DNA from: Halichondria panicea
Lineage: Eukaryota; Porifera; Demospongiae; Suberitida; Halichondriidae
Assembly (NCBI RefSeq): GCF_963675165.1
Contig: NC_087388.1
Coordinates: 5,647,047 to 5,711,046, forward strand
Reading direction: 5' to 3'
Length of the DNA: 64,000 nt
The position numbers and the translations under genes were made by a program. This document shows, in pieces, positions 34,424 through 46,060 of the stretch (position 1 is its first letter; each line of letters opens with the position of its first letter). Below the pieces are notes generated by a model. The model worked only from the letters and a program-made list of their open reading frames with translations. It was not told the DNA's origin and did no database searches.

Positions 34424-34883
34424 CTCTATAGGAACATTCTTCTAGCTCAATTATTATTATCTTTGTATAATACGGAGAATTTTAATTTACCGTCTTCTTC
34501 TGTAATTAGAATCTGTCCGCTATAATCTGCTCTCTTACATAATAATTATAATTATTGCGTCAATCAATCAATTATTCTGCTGTGTGTGTTGGCAATTGTA
34601 ATAAACACCCAATGGTAGTAATTATTTATGCATACGGGAGACCAACAGTGGTCGTAATAATGATCGAATGCATGAGGTATTAGAGTGATCTGTTATTACA
34701 GAGAGTGGCTGAAGTAGACCTAGACAGCGCTATATAGGTTTAATTTTCTCTTATAATTATTGACTTTATTTTAGTAATCACAACTGATAGTGCCATAATT
34801 ATGCATCTCAACAGACTATTTATATAATTATATGCATGGCAATAATATAATCATAGGCATATTACACTCTAGGATTCAGTTAA
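34424..34883. terminator. Convergent 3' region, LEMD3 / GH7
   Basis: 460 bp between convergent stops. AATAAA at 34600-34605 lies 177 bp after the LEMD3 stop and is a plausible polyadenylation signal. The rest is AT-rich with no other feature. Confidence 0.55.
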
Positions 34884-35774
34884 CTACACATTGTCAATGC
34901 GAATATTTGAAAAGGAGACTCTAGATCCTGGCAGGTTACATCCTCCCTGACAACCAGACTTGCCGTCCAACCAGGACATGCCTCCAGCAGGGGTCCCCCA
35001 CAGGCTCATTGTCATGACGATACCTGGTAGACTATATCCCATCCACTGCAGGTAATCGGAATTGCATGCGTTGAACGTGATGCTCTGACCGCCTTGTTCG
35101 AATTTGTTTTCAATAGACGACAATTTATTATCACCACCTTTCATGAAAGTGACAGAAACGGTGAATGGCTTGTTTGTGTCGATCTTCTTCCCTGGTCCAA
35201 ACTCATCCTTGTGGTCGTCTAGAACATTAGTACCACAGCCTCCACGATCGCAAGTGGAGTAATAGTGAGGGGCCACATAGTTGCACGTGTGTGCAGTAGA
35301 GGCCATTGCATACTTGTTAGCCTCCATAACATCCATTTCAGGACAGTAGGTGCCCCCAACTTGATTAGCGTCGCAGTAATAGGATCCATCTTTCCCAGGC
35401 TCTGGCTGTTGGGCTGAATTATAAGCAGGCATACTAACAAGGTACAGAGCTCCATTGCAGCTGCAACCAACTTCACTCATGTCCACATTGAAGGTGAGTC
35501 GTTTGCCTTGGGATGTAGTGTCTTGAAGGTCGAAATCGTAATACGACGCAGTATCGAGTTTATCTGATGCTGAGTTTCCGATATAGACCCTGCCCCCTGC
35601 AACGAGGGTGATGGTGCGGTTGGAGACCTTGACGTTGTTCATGTCGTTGTCTGTAGAGAGGACATATTTGGTGACATCTTGACCATTGATCGTGATTGGA
35701 ATGGCCCCATTGTTGTGTGCTAGAGCAGTTGCAGAGAGTGCAGTCAAAATGAGCAGAGTAGAAAAGCACTTCAT
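34884..35774 (-). CDS. Secreted GH7-type glycoside hydrolase (cellulase-like), intronless
   Basis: 296-residue single-exon protein with a clear signal peptide (MKCFSTLLILTALSATALA). It follows the GH7 beta-jelly-roll pattern: GGRVYIGN, LTFNVDMSEVGCSCNGALYL (GH7: CGLNGALYFVSM), then PEMDVMEAN, which keeps the GH7 E-x-D-x-x-E catalytic triad at Glu146, Asp148 and Glu151. STCDRGGCG, FGPGKKIDTNKPFTVSVTF, IVMTMSLWG and a terminal VSFSNIRI match the corresponding GH7 strands. It is much shorter than fungal GH7 catalytic domains (about 430 residues): the N-terminal part and tunnel-forming loops are absent and there is no cellulose-binding module. Known GH7 enzymes cleave beta-1,4-glucan; the substrate here is inference. 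TATAAAAG lies 64-71 bp upstream of the ATG at 35774; a GTG further upstream is not the start. The lack of introns contrasts with most neighbours. Horizontal origin or retroposition are both possible. Confidence 0.88.
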   Translation of the reverse strand: MKCFSTLLILTALSATALAHNNGAIPITINGQDVTKYVLSTDNDMNNVKVSNRTITLVAGGRVYIGNSASDKLDTASYYDFDLQDTTSQGKRLTFNVDMSEVGCSCNGALYLVSMPAYNSAQQPEPGKDGSYYCDANQVGGTYCPEMDVMEANKYAMASTAHTCNYVAPHYYSTCDRGGCGTNVLDDHKDEFGPGKKIDTNKPFTVSVTFMKGGDNKLSSIENKFEQGGQSITFNACNSDYLQWMGYSLPGIVMTMSLWGTPAGGMSWLDGKSGCQGGCNLPGSRVSFSNIRIDNV

Positions 35775-35837
35775 TTTAGAGAGAAGTTCTGAAGTTCTGA
35801 TTTTTTTCACAAATATTTGTACTGAACTTCTTTGGTT

Positions 35838-35845
35838 CTTTTATA
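35838..35845 (-). promoter_or_regulatory. TATA box of the GH7 gene
   Basis: TATAAAAG on the minus strand, 64 bp before the ATG, allowing a 5' UTR of about 35-40 nt. Confidence 0.7.
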
Positions 35846-36472
35846 CGACAGTTTCAGCAGCGGCACATGGTTGTTATTCCAAGCCATGTAGGCATTCTAT
35901 AAAAGGAACTTTGTTGTATGGTGCATTATTCGCGTCTATCGTCCTTTGTTCTCAATAAGTCATGAGGTTGTCAGGTGAACGAGCACACCATGTGCAAGCA
36001 GGCATTACTAAACAGTGAATAGCTCTTCATCAATGCAGGAGCTGTACATCACCATGTCTCATGTCCAATGTTCCTGCATGGAATAAATTAATGCAATAAA
36101 AAGTATGCACTATTTTTATTATAGTAAGGCTTATGCAGCACTATAATTATTTTTCAGCTGTTTAACATAATATTAATGCTAATACATGTAGCCAATTATA
36201 CTAACCTGCCACAGAATGCAACCAAACTAGTGTGACACAAAGAATTATCATGAATACCGTATGTACTGGTACTCCCTCACAGCACTCATAGATCAATTTT
36301 AGATTCTAGTAGCCTCGACATTTACCAGATTTTGAAAGAAACGCCCACTTACTTAGGGTCAAATAATCAAAAACGCACATCCGATTTTGTGGTCAATTAC
36401 CACATCCTAAGTTCTGCATAATTATGACGTCAAACTTAATCACATTCTTTTCAGCGTCAGACCTGTAATCTG
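35846..36472. other. Intergenic, upstream of GH7
   Basis: AT-rich sequence with no ORF or repeat that I can assign. Confidence 0.4.
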
Positions 36473-36479
36473 ATTCGAC

Positions 36480-38033
36480 CATAGATAGTAGAGGAAGGGG
36501 ATTGTGAACGAGATCACGTGAACTCAATTTCATGGGATTGTCCGTGTTAGACGGAAGCATTAGCAGAATGGCCGGAAGTAGACAGGAAGTATATAGATCT
36601 GTGTTGCTGGGTATGGTTGCAGCCTCCTCTGTGGGCCCTCCTGCTAGTGAAGACATATCAAGGAAGTAGGACTCTGAGCTATGTGTGTATGCAAACTTTT
36701 AGTTTTGAAATTATTTTTTTGTAGGTTCTTTCTACTCTGGAAATGTGTCCATGCTCTACAATTATACAATATAAAATATCCATGACAACTCATCATCAGA
36801 TTCTATATAACATTATTATGAACTGCAGACAAGCCATGACATTGTAAAGATTACACGTACATTATGAACGATATGAGTCAGAATGTGTTGTCAGAGTCCG
36901 GTCTTCTGTGTTTGGGTAACGGTTCGTGAACAATTTTTTGACAGAACTTACCTGATCAACTATAATATATATATAGTGTAGAAGAGTGATGCTTTCACAA
37001 ATTCATTTAAGGCCAGGATTTTCATCACAAAAGTTTAGGGAATCGATGGATCTCAATTAAAATAGCACAGCACGCTGGTGAAGGTAACTTAGGTTGAAAG
37101 AACTGGAGTGATGAGTTGATAGAGGGGGTGTAAGGGTATATTCAGAACGTACTGACAAGTTCCAAATGAGCTGGCACTGAACACACAAGGTGACGATGAC
37201 ATCAACTCTTGGAAGCTTGACAATGGTGAGCACGTTCTTGATGGCAATTAGTTAATTCAACACTGACTTGGCAACCAAGAAGTGGAGAGATTCAAGAGTT
37301 GCTGGTCGACTCAGGTAAAGGCTGATGAGAACAGACAGGGGATGTCTGCTGCTTCTTGCTTTTCTTTCGCTGAAAAAAACGCAATTTCTGACTTCCCATG
37401 CCCATTGTTACAATCACACCTGTGTGGGAAAAGAGCAACATGACATTTTCACACTTTTTCATTGAGGCAAAATTCTTCTTTCGAGTTAGTACAGCTACTA
37501 TGTAATAGCTATTCTCATAGAGTAAAGCTAAGAGAATCAGAAAATTCACACTAAAACTTTCAATTGTGAACAGTCAGATCAGGACACCCCACACAAAGAA
37601 GGCACCCCATTCGACCTATTTCACAACACTGGAGAACAACAAAAAGCTTACATATTAAAAAAAGGGGCTATCCTGTTAAAGCTCAAGTCAAGGAAACAGC
37701 TAATGTGCTTACTAGCTTCTAAAAGTGTATCAGAAACTAGATTCTCCCCAAACAGTGCTAAAAACAGGTAAATGGTGAGTCATAGCTAACTTGTAGCTCA
37801 ACAGTAGTATCTTTTTACTTAAAACGCTCAAAATATTGTTAGTATAGATTACTACTGACATTAAAGCTCTTAGATAGTCGTTTCTTACCTTTAGAACAGA
37901 GTAAAACTCTGAAAAGTCTTTAGCCCGCTCAAAATTAGCCAATTCGCGGTCTAACACGGATAGACCTCAGCTCTCATGTATGATCTATAGCGCACGTGAT
38001 CTCGTTCACAATCCCCTTCCTCTACTATCTATG
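36480..38033. mobile_element. Non-autonomous inverted-repeat DNA transposon (CATAGATAG family), copy A
   Basis: 1554 bp bounded by a perfect 41-bp terminal inverted repeat (36480-36520 and 37993-38033) starting CATAGATAGTAGAGG. It is flanked by the 7-bp direct repeat ATTCGAC (36473-36479 and 38034-38040). Inside the perfect arms a weaker inverted match continues (TCCGTGTTAGACGG / CGGTCTAACACGGA). No ORF longer than about 87 codons and no transposase motif, so it is probably mobilised in trans. The 41-bp identity suggests a fairly recent insertion. The superfamily is not settled: the 7-bp duplication fits neither Tc1/mariner (TA) nor typical hAT (8 bp) cleanly. Confidence 0.9.
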
Positions 38034-38087
38034 ATTCGACCAACCGTTGCTAACGCGTCATCGCTGCCTTGGCAAAAGTCTTGGTGC

Positions 38088-38094
38088 TATAAAA
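38088..38094 (+). promoter_or_regulatory. TATA box of the BTG gene
   Basis: TATAAAA 95-101 bp before the BTG ATG and only about 48 bp from the transposon's target duplication. TAACGCGTCA just upstream (38050-38059) resembles a CRE-like site. Confidence 0.65.
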
Positions 38095-38188
38095 TCACAG
38101 TTGTACAAGAGCAAAACTTCATTGTGTGTGTTGTCAAGTCTTTATTGAGAAAAAGGAAAAAGAAAAAAAAGTAGCTGAGACGACTATC

Positions 38189-38752
38189 ATGAAGACAGAA
38201 GTGCAATGTGCCTGTGCGTTCTTCTGTCGAATGCTACAACAAAAAAGTCTTCCCCTTCAATTCGCAGATGTATTCCGAAACAAACTAGAAGACCTGTTGC
38301 TGGCAAGATTCGAGAACCACTGGGATGCGTCTAATCCTAACAAAGGCAGCGCCTACAGATGCATCAGAATCAACACAAAGATGGATCCAATAGTAGAGGC
38401 AGCAGCAAAAGTCACTGGTCTGACAAATATCAGCAAGTATCTTCCACAGGAATTTACAATGTGGGTCGATCCAGATGAGGTCTCATACAGATTCGGTGAA
38501 GATGGATCGATTTGCTCTTTGGAGCCTTCAAACACCAACGAAAGTGATTGGTATTCATCGCCCTCGCCCTCACCCGTCAAACCAGTGAGTAGGGCCGTCA
38601 AATGCAGACCAGATGTGCTAGCAGCATCGAGAAATCTAAGCCCACTGTTGCAGAGCTCAAGAAAACACTACAGTGCTTACTCGTATGTGAGCAACGTGTA
38701 CGGTGGCTTCGCAAACAATCACTTGGACTACGTAATCCCAGTACAGGTTTAA
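38189..38752 (+). CDS. BTG: BTG/Tob family anti-proliferative protein, intronless
   Basis: 187 residues in one exon. Proteins with a BTG domain recruit the CCR4-NOT deadenylase through CAF1 and slow cell-cycle entry. The BTG domain covers residues about 5-115: HWDASNPNKGSAYRCIRINT matches Box A (HWYPEKPxKGSGYRCIRIN), followed by KMDPIVEAAAKVTG, then LPQEFTMWVDPDEVSYRFGE and DGSICSLE matching Box B ([29 protein letters not shown]). Total length is closer to BTG1/BTG2 than to Tob (about 345), and no clear PAM2 motif of Tob was seen in the Ser/Pro-rich tail. The ATG at 38189 is used; the ORF extends upstream only through a Lys-rich stretch. The gene starts 149 bp after the transposon. BTG1 versus BTG2 versus Tob orthology cannot be resolved by eye. 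Confidence 0.93.
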   Translation: MKTEVQCACAFFCRMLQQKSLPLQFADVFRNKLEDLLLARFENHWDASNPNKGSAYRCIRINTKMDPIVEAAAKVTGLTNISKYLPQEFTMWVDPDEVSYRFGEDGSICSLEPSNTNESDWYSSPSPSPVKPVSRAVKCRPDVLAASRNLSPLLQSSRKHYSAYSYVSNVYGGFANNHLDYVIPVQV

Positions 38753-41005
38753 TTAAGAATCATTATTGACAGAACATAACTAGCCATATCTCATTCTCCC
38801 TTATTTTTGTGTTACTGTGAATTGGCTCTTGTATCCATTGTCATTTTTTACCCAGGTCCAAATGTACTTCTTTTTTTCGACAAAATTTGTGTAACATATA
38901 CACTGGCATTGACTGCACATCCGTGATTAATGATATGTTGAAATCTAATGACTGTCCACTGTAAAAGTTACCACTCATTAAAGCTGCATTGCACGTGAAG
39001 CTTTTACAAGCTAGTATTGTGACGAATTCGTAGACACCTCGCATGCAAACTGTATTATAATTATGAGTAGACATGTTTCTATAATATCTACTAAACAAAT
39101 TAAATTTCCTCTGTGTGTATGATGATATGTGAATGAAAACATACACTATCAATGGAGACACCAGCACCAGCACCAGGGACATTACCTACTAGCTGTGGAG
39201 TGTTGATTCAACACAACACAGGAAGCCTACAATTAAAAATGATGATGACATCAGCATTTCAGCTTTCAAGTAGGTTTATCCCCTGGGACAAACATTAACA
39301 GCAACCACAAATACAGTATAATGTACTTGTGGTCTAGAAGCACTTGTTTGTGCATAATCTACAGTTTTATAGTGTATACAAAAAAAGTGAAACTGCAATA
39401 AAAATAATGCTAGGAAATACAGTAACATTGATAAGCTTCTTTGCACACGTACACAGTTGGTGGTGCAGGTTAGGCACCTTGCTTATCAATTGTTGCCCTG
39501 CATGTCAACAAACAGAACACAGTGTGTCACTGTTTTGCCTTGAGTGAACTAATGTACTATCACCTTGTGTGCCAATAACCCTGCACACTGATAATCAATT
39601 TCTAACACATGCCCAGATTCATATTTAGCCATGATAATTGGGCATGAAAAATGAATTGTACCAGCTAACAGTAGATATACATGCACTATATTGGGAAGTG
39701 TATTGCAGTATAGGGATGTGGGTGAAAGGGTTAGTGTGTGTGGGGTGTGGGGTGTGTGTGGGTGTGTGAGGGGTGTGTGTGGAGTGTGTGGGAGTGTGTT
39801 TACATATGGCTGAGTGGTTGGCCTATCCTATTAATTACCTCTAGTGTACAGTGACCACAATCACACAACAAGTACATGCTCTGGCTGGTAGCCATGGCAT
39901 GCAAGCACAGCTGCCCCATAGCAAGCAACCACACAACAAAACAAAAGAAAGCAATTATAGCAATTAATTACATCAGCGCATAGTAGCCAGAAAGCAATTA
40001 ATATATGGTATGAGGTGTGTGGAGTTATTATAACCTAACTTGTCCCTCGTAATGACATTAGTATTATATGACCGTCATACTAGATGCTTGATGGTGCATG
40101 ACTTATGTAAAGTGTAAACTGATATGCTTGCTCTGAACAGCACGGCAATTATCGATCGATGGTACATGTGCTAATTTATTGTTAATGATATTCATTGCCT
40201 CTATAAGCTGAGTCATTAATTTTAATCAAGCTTGCTGGGGGTAGTATTCATGACCTGGCATACTATAGCAACATCATAATATTAACCTCCAAACTTGTCA
40301 GATCACCATGACAAATGCAGACAAGAATGCATCCACACACACCACCTGGCCACACACACATTCATCCCATCACTCAATCATCACCTATATTTCAAGTGTG
40401 TGTTGTGAAATTTCCATAATTTATTGCATGTGTACAAAACACATGCTTATTAGAGATCAAAGTATATAAAGATGTCATCACGTGTACAATAGGCCGGGGG
40501 TGGTGGGGATAGTCAGCCTTGCAGGTGTTACGCAATGTATGCCACAGATAATGGATAATGGGGACAAGTCTCTTTCAATATACACATTCCATATACAGCC
40601 ATAATGCTCGGTGAGATAGACACGCAGTTAGACCACACATCGCCATGGTTATTGTACCCTTACTACGAGCTCTTTGTACTGAGGACAATGTTATAATATT
40701 ACCCAACTCTATGGTTCATTGTACACTATTACTAACACACTGTATAGGCAGTAAACTTTTAAAACTTTAATTAAAAAGCCATAATGAAATTTGCTGTGTG
40801 AGAATGTAACTTGGCACACAGAACACTTCCAATGAGACATTTATACAGTATATACAAAAGAAAGAAGTATGAGACCACAAAGTAGATGCACTTAACACAC
40901 AGAACACACCAGACTGAAATACAGGCACAGCCATACATGTACATGTATTGTGTGGAGTATAATGTCATTACAGGAAAAGGTTAGTTTCATGTTCTATTGA
41001 AATGG
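38753..41005. other. Gene-poor stretch 1
   Basis: 2.25 kb. 3' region of BTG, then AT-rich DNA with a short GT-rich patch at 39720-39800. No ORF with recognisable family content. Confidence 0.5.
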
Positions 41006-41083
41006 TTAGAAACAATGAATGGGCAGTTGAGTGTGTCTCAGTTGTGGTTTGGCAGTGATGGCCTGGGGCAGCTGCTGGTGCAT
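41006..41083 (-). other. Possible terminal exon of a small spliced transcript
   Basis: On the minus strand CTGTACAG is followed by an open frame of 25 codons (MHQQLPQAITAKPQ...) and a stop. Its AGCTGCCCCAG...GCCATCACTGCCAAACC resembles the exon-like block at 49943-50008. It could be an exon of a long noncoding RNA or a micropeptide gene. No family recognised. Confidence 0.2.
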
Positions 41084-41154
41084 CTGTACAGAGGAAGGGA
41101 GGATAATAGTGACTGACAAAATACAATTAACTTCCCCCACAGACATCAACAGAG

Positions 41155-41345
41155 AGACACACACACACACTAGTTAGGGAAGTGCATGTACAATGTAAGG
41201 TGTATGTGTATGTGCAGCTAGCCTCTCTGTAGGTACAGCTAGTACACTCACACACACACACACACACACACTAGTCAGGGAAGTGCATGTACAGTCTTTA
41301 TTATGTGCAGCTAGCCTCTGTATAGGTACAGCTAGTACATGCCAT
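41155..41345. repeat. Tandem duplication of about 105 bp with CA tracts
   Basis: (CA)n followed by CTAGTTAGGGAAGTGCATGT and GCAGCTAGCCTCT...AGGTACAGCTAGTACA occurs twice in tandem. Confidence 0.85.
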
Positions 41346-41927
41346 TTACACTGTGTTTGGTTGGCACTTTAGTTGAAGTTTGAAGGCAGTAACTAAACTG
41401 TCAGTAGTAAAAGAAAAAGCACTAACCCAAAAGTGAATACAGCTATATATATGCACAACCTGTGTTGTTATAATTATGGTCAGTCAGCTGCTGCATACAT
41501 TAGCAAGCTGATCATGTTATATAGAAACCGTGGCTTTCTAGAACATTCTGGAAGCGTGGTTACCTTGGTCATGCTGCTGACCTGGCTATATTTATTGAGG
41601 TAGTTAGTATAAGTATTGCATCAGTATGCACTCCATTGTGTTGTCATTACCGCCACTGTCAGCAAATATTGGCAGTAACGGTAGTCTCAATTAATCACCC
41701 ACACACCTAACACACAGAGTAGTGAATATTGCTAGTACACCTGAATAGGGCTAATATGCTGACATAGACTTCAAACGACTATAGACCCAGGAGACCCTAA
41801 ACACACACCCACACATGTGTCAACACACTTACGACACATTCCACATACAGGGCATGATCACGCCACCTTTAATAGGTATCTTTCCTGTTTAATGAATCAT
41901 GAGTTGCTTAATTGGGCGAATGTGTGG

Positions 41928-41962
<35 letters not shown>

Positions 41963-42752
41963 GAGACTGAGTTGGCCAGACCATTAGTCTTGTCATGGAC
42001 CATCAACTGTGCCCAGGACAAACATATGACATGCTTAATAGTCCCTGGCTAGCTGATCATAACAACTGGGCCCGCTTACAAGATCTTCTTATAATTATAC
42101 CTCAGCAGCAGCATTTTTTGGAAGTGTTCCAAACTCAAGATATTACATAATTATATGAGTACCTATACAGGCACACATTTTGGCTATGCTCTCACACTAA
42201 AGGGACGGAATATACGCATGCACTGTATAATATTCAATAGCAAGTGATACACTTCCTTGTACAACAGAAGCCACACCGAGGTGTTCAACATTGTCATGTG
42301 ATGTCACATGATATGACTGCACATACGCACACACTTTAATCATACAGCTGTGCCACGTGAAAGCCCATCCTAGCAACACCCAGACAACACCACTGATTAC
42401 CGTGCAATGTAACCTACATACAGGAGAATACATGCAACAGGAGATATAGCATTGCAGTGGTATGGTGTAGCAAACTCTTCACTTCCTCTCTTCTAGTAAA
42501 CAACAAGTGTCCGTGAAATACGATCATAGTCTATATACTAATAGTACGTCTCATAATACTATAACTATATACCAGGTCACAACTGGTACAGACTGAGTCG
42601 GTGATTTAATATGTACCTGATCAAACATACCAAAACAAAATTAAGAAACTATTTTGTCGGATAGGTAGTCAACATAACAACAGAGCACGCTCTCCTTGCT
42701 CAGACTAGCCTGCATGCTCCTAGGACATAACCATTCTTACTACTAGAACATG
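41346..42752. other. Gene-poor stretch 2
   Basis: 1.4 kb of AT-rich DNA with a (CA)12 tract at 41931-41958. Nothing else recognised. Confidence 0.5.
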
Positions 42753-42917
42753 ATATGTGACAGGCTCTGGGAAAACCGGACTTTTGGAGCATAATTTAGT
42801 ATTGAGCTACAGCTAAGTTTATACCTGCAGTGCAACAACTCAAATAAAATGTTATTTTGGTACATTAATCACCAAAATTGTAGCAGCCTGCTCCAAAAGT
42901 CTGAGCCTGTCACATAT
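42753..42917. repeat. Fold-back MITE (ATATGTGACAGGCTC ends)
   Basis: ATATGTGACAGGCTC at the left is mirrored by GAGCCTGTCACATAT at the right, and inside it GACTTTTGGAGCA pairs with TGCTCCAAAAGTC. About 165 bp, non-coding. Confidence 0.8.
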
Positions 42918-43229
42918 GATCATTCTCCACAATACAGGGGGAGGGCTAGTACATGTACACTCTAACAAAGTAGAGCACTGTTAACACGTGTTAACAATCT
43001 ATTAACAACTTGAATACTGTCATACTACAATGTTTTGCGTGCATCCACATATGCAAATGTTTTCAAGTGGTAATGGCTCCGCAAAAATAAGATCGCAACT
43101 AAATATTCTGTTAATTGAGTTCATTCGCAAAGATTTTCACATCATAAACACACTGAAGTATTAACTATGTGTGGTCTAGAGTGTCCCTGCACTCCTGACA
43201 CGGTACCCGGCAGCTGTACTAACTGTGTA

Positions 43230-43431
43230 CTATAGCGGGTATACTTCGAGGGTGTAAATGTCCGCGGTTTTAGCTGATTTAGCATGTACTGCGAACTTTG
43301 TACCCTCAAATTTATTATCACATGCTGTAAAAGACTGCTATTCCGCAAAAATTAAATCCGCGGAAAACCTTTCAAAACTTTCTGTCCGTGAAAGTTTATA
43401 CACTCTCAAAATACACGTATATCCGCTATAC
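43230..43431. repeat. Inverted-repeat MITE, GCGGGTA family, copy 5 (diverged)
   Basis: ACTATAGCGGGTATACTTCG at the left and a diverged complement (ATACACGTATATCCGCTATA) at the right; the interior keeps GCGGTTTTAGCTGATTT-like sequence. Confidence 0.6.
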
Positions 43432-44019
43432 TATCAACTATTAATATTTCTGACTTTATGTATATAATTATATTGTGTTACTGACTTATACAGATATCAC
43501 AGTAAGTGTTTAGAGTTCTCCAATAACCCGCTAACTATACCGGCCGCTACACTCAGTGGGTGATGAGTAATGTCAGTTTACCACTGGCACAATATCAGCT
43601 ATTCAAGAGCAATAATTAATCGTTATAACCACCGCCTTGTGTTACTGAGTGGAATTCACACACCCTGTGTTGTGTTACGCACTGCTGTTACGTTGTTATA
43701 GTGTTTGGATGCTTAGGTCTAAACAATCGCTTGATGTTGTTGGCTATCAGCTGATGAAAACGGCCAATGAATAGAGGTCACTTACCAGGGTGCACGCTGA
43801 TACGATTTGCGTGACTATACTTATTGTATTACTACGAGCTCACGACAGCTTTTCTAATTTTACACACATATGCCTGTATCAGTTGAATCTATTGCGGTAG
43901 AATAATTTCGTGGTTTGAATTTTCGTATGATGCTCTACAATAATTATGAAATATACGAATTACCACGAAAAATAACAATACAGAGACCAGTACTTTTATG
44001 AACACTAAACTCTTCGCCT

Positions 44020-44115
44020 GATTGCAAAAATTAGTTGGCTTTAGTGTTAAATTTTCTGCTGATTTGGCTCCTTTGCAAAGGTTTTGGTTTTTCATTCGCA
44101 AAAACAATACGATAT
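44020..44115. repeat. Dispersed repeat shared with 58607-58690
   Basis: GCTGATTTGGCTC and TTGCAAAGGTTTT are found in reverse orientation at 58615-58665. No coding potential. Confidence 0.6.
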
Positions 44116-45599
44116 ATAGACACCTCGAGACATATACATGCGGGGGTAATGCAGCTCCAGGCCTAATAAGAGTCCAATCACTAAGCAACATACATTATAG
44201 CATATGGCAACCCACTAACTCCAATCAACATTGTTGATCTCTCTCCACCACTTAGCTTATTAGCCACTAACTAGCTCAACTATAGCCACATAACCTGAAC
44301 AAAGCTTGGCTGACAAATTGACCAGTCACCAACCGGCAACACACCCCAGTCCTCCCACTGGGCAACACAGACACAGACAAGACCAACAGCCAACAACTCA
44401 ATTAGGACAATTACACAAAGAAATGCATGTACACAGTACATTGCCGCGGTACTGTTGGCAATACATGTACATCCTTGCAGCACACACAGATAACATACAC
44501 ACACAGGGCATACATTACACAAGTACTGTATGTACAGGGCATACATACAACACACACACACAGGACATACATATACATGTAGGTATGTATAGATCATATA
44601 GTTCTAGTAAATGTTGTAGAATTCATGTAATTCTTTGTCACTATGGCAAACTATTCACAAGATGATGTCATAATTAATGTATGACAATGATTATAATTAT
44701 AGGTTACAAGGTTCATGACACTATCTACAACAATAGACATTAAGTGTAATTCCCTGTCATTCCGTGTAGCTATGGCAAACCTTTATATTGATAAAGAATG
44801 ATGTCATAATAACACATCACAATAAGTATACAGTCTACAAGATAAACTGTGACCCACTCAACTCTAGTAAAGTCCACAAGGTGAATGCACTTAACAACAA
44901 AGGAAGCTTCTTTTCCTGTTTTCTCCGGCCATGGGATTTTCTACGGCAGTCTGTTATGCTTGAGTGGTCAGATAACATGAGATTGTGGTGAAAACTTACC
45001 AACCTTGAAAACAACGTGACAAGTTTGGGACCATTTCAGTACTCCCACACACTTCTTGTGATACGTGTGATCTTGAGCAAACTGAAAACTGACTCCACCA
45101 CAACACACCCACAGTACGCACTTATACAACGTACACACTTATGACACTATAACGAAACAATTTGAATGTGGGATCAAACTACAAAAGGGGAAAATCGTGT
45201 TTGTTGTTATTACATGTGTATCTAATAGTCTAAGATCACACACTGTCTTTGTTTACAAGCTCACATATTATTGGAATACTTGCCATAAACGCTCAGTCTA
45301 ATCAGAGTGTCTGTAAATTGGTCACTAATCGGCAAAAAGGTGATAATGTGCAAAGCAATCACTAACTATTGAACATCCGGTGTTAATTTAAAAAATGAAC
45401 CAGTTTCAATTAAACTCTGAATGCTCCACACTTGCCACCTCTTATGTGTCACTTGGTGCTAACACTTCACCAGTACATCAGCTGTACTCTGGTGAAGTAT
45501 CAACATCTGCAGTGAAGCCTGTCTATTGTGGTCATCCCTATAAGCACCCAGCCTCTATAATACAGCCATGTTAATAGGCCCCCAAAGCTACCATGGCAG
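44116..45599. other. Gene-poor stretch 3
   Basis: Contains a palindromic CA/GT-rich patch (44480-44580) and a diverged unit of the 74-bp minisatellite at 45515-45600. No supported gene. Confidence 0.45.
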
Positions 45600-45614
45600 G
45601 TGATTACAGCTAGC

Positions 45615-46060
45615 CCATTTTTGAACGGCCATAACTTGGGTTTAAATGGTCCAATTTCAACAGTTTAATGTTTTTCTGGTAGCTTAAAGTGAGCTCTTTC
45701 AGATGGTATATTAAAATCAAAGGTAATTTTCAGGGCTGATTTTGACAAAAAAGCGTGGGCTATAGGTGGGGGAAAAGTTCAAAATCAGGTCCGATCAAAA
45801 ATATTGAGCTGAAAATACCATCTGATAGTGTTTTTTCTAAGGTTTCACATATACCACTGAAATTGGACTAACAGAACAAAAGTTATGGCTGTTCAAATCA
45901 GAAGTTATTTTCGAGGCCGTTTTGGCAAAAAAGCATGGGCTATAGGTGGGGGAGAAAGTGCAAAAACAAGTCCCATATCTACTTAACACACCATCCGATA
46001 TAACTTTTTTTCTGGGCTTTCAGAAAATCATATCTTTGAGATTGGCAAGTTATGGGCAGT
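45615..46060 (+). repeat. Dispersed repeat (CATAACTTGGGTT family), two or more tandem units
   Basis: GCCATAACTTGGGTTTAAAT, GGTCCAATTTCAACAGTTTA and GCATGGGCTATAGGTGGGGG recur; the GGGCTATAGGTGGGGGA block appears at 45760 and 45937. Related single copies are at 25435, 33487 and 51390. It may be a degraded SINE-like or low-copy element. Confidence 0.65.

Noticed and set aside
36393-37957. Short ORFs inside transposon A
   Set aside because: None exceeds 87 codons or shows transposase motifs; two simply read through the terminal repeats.
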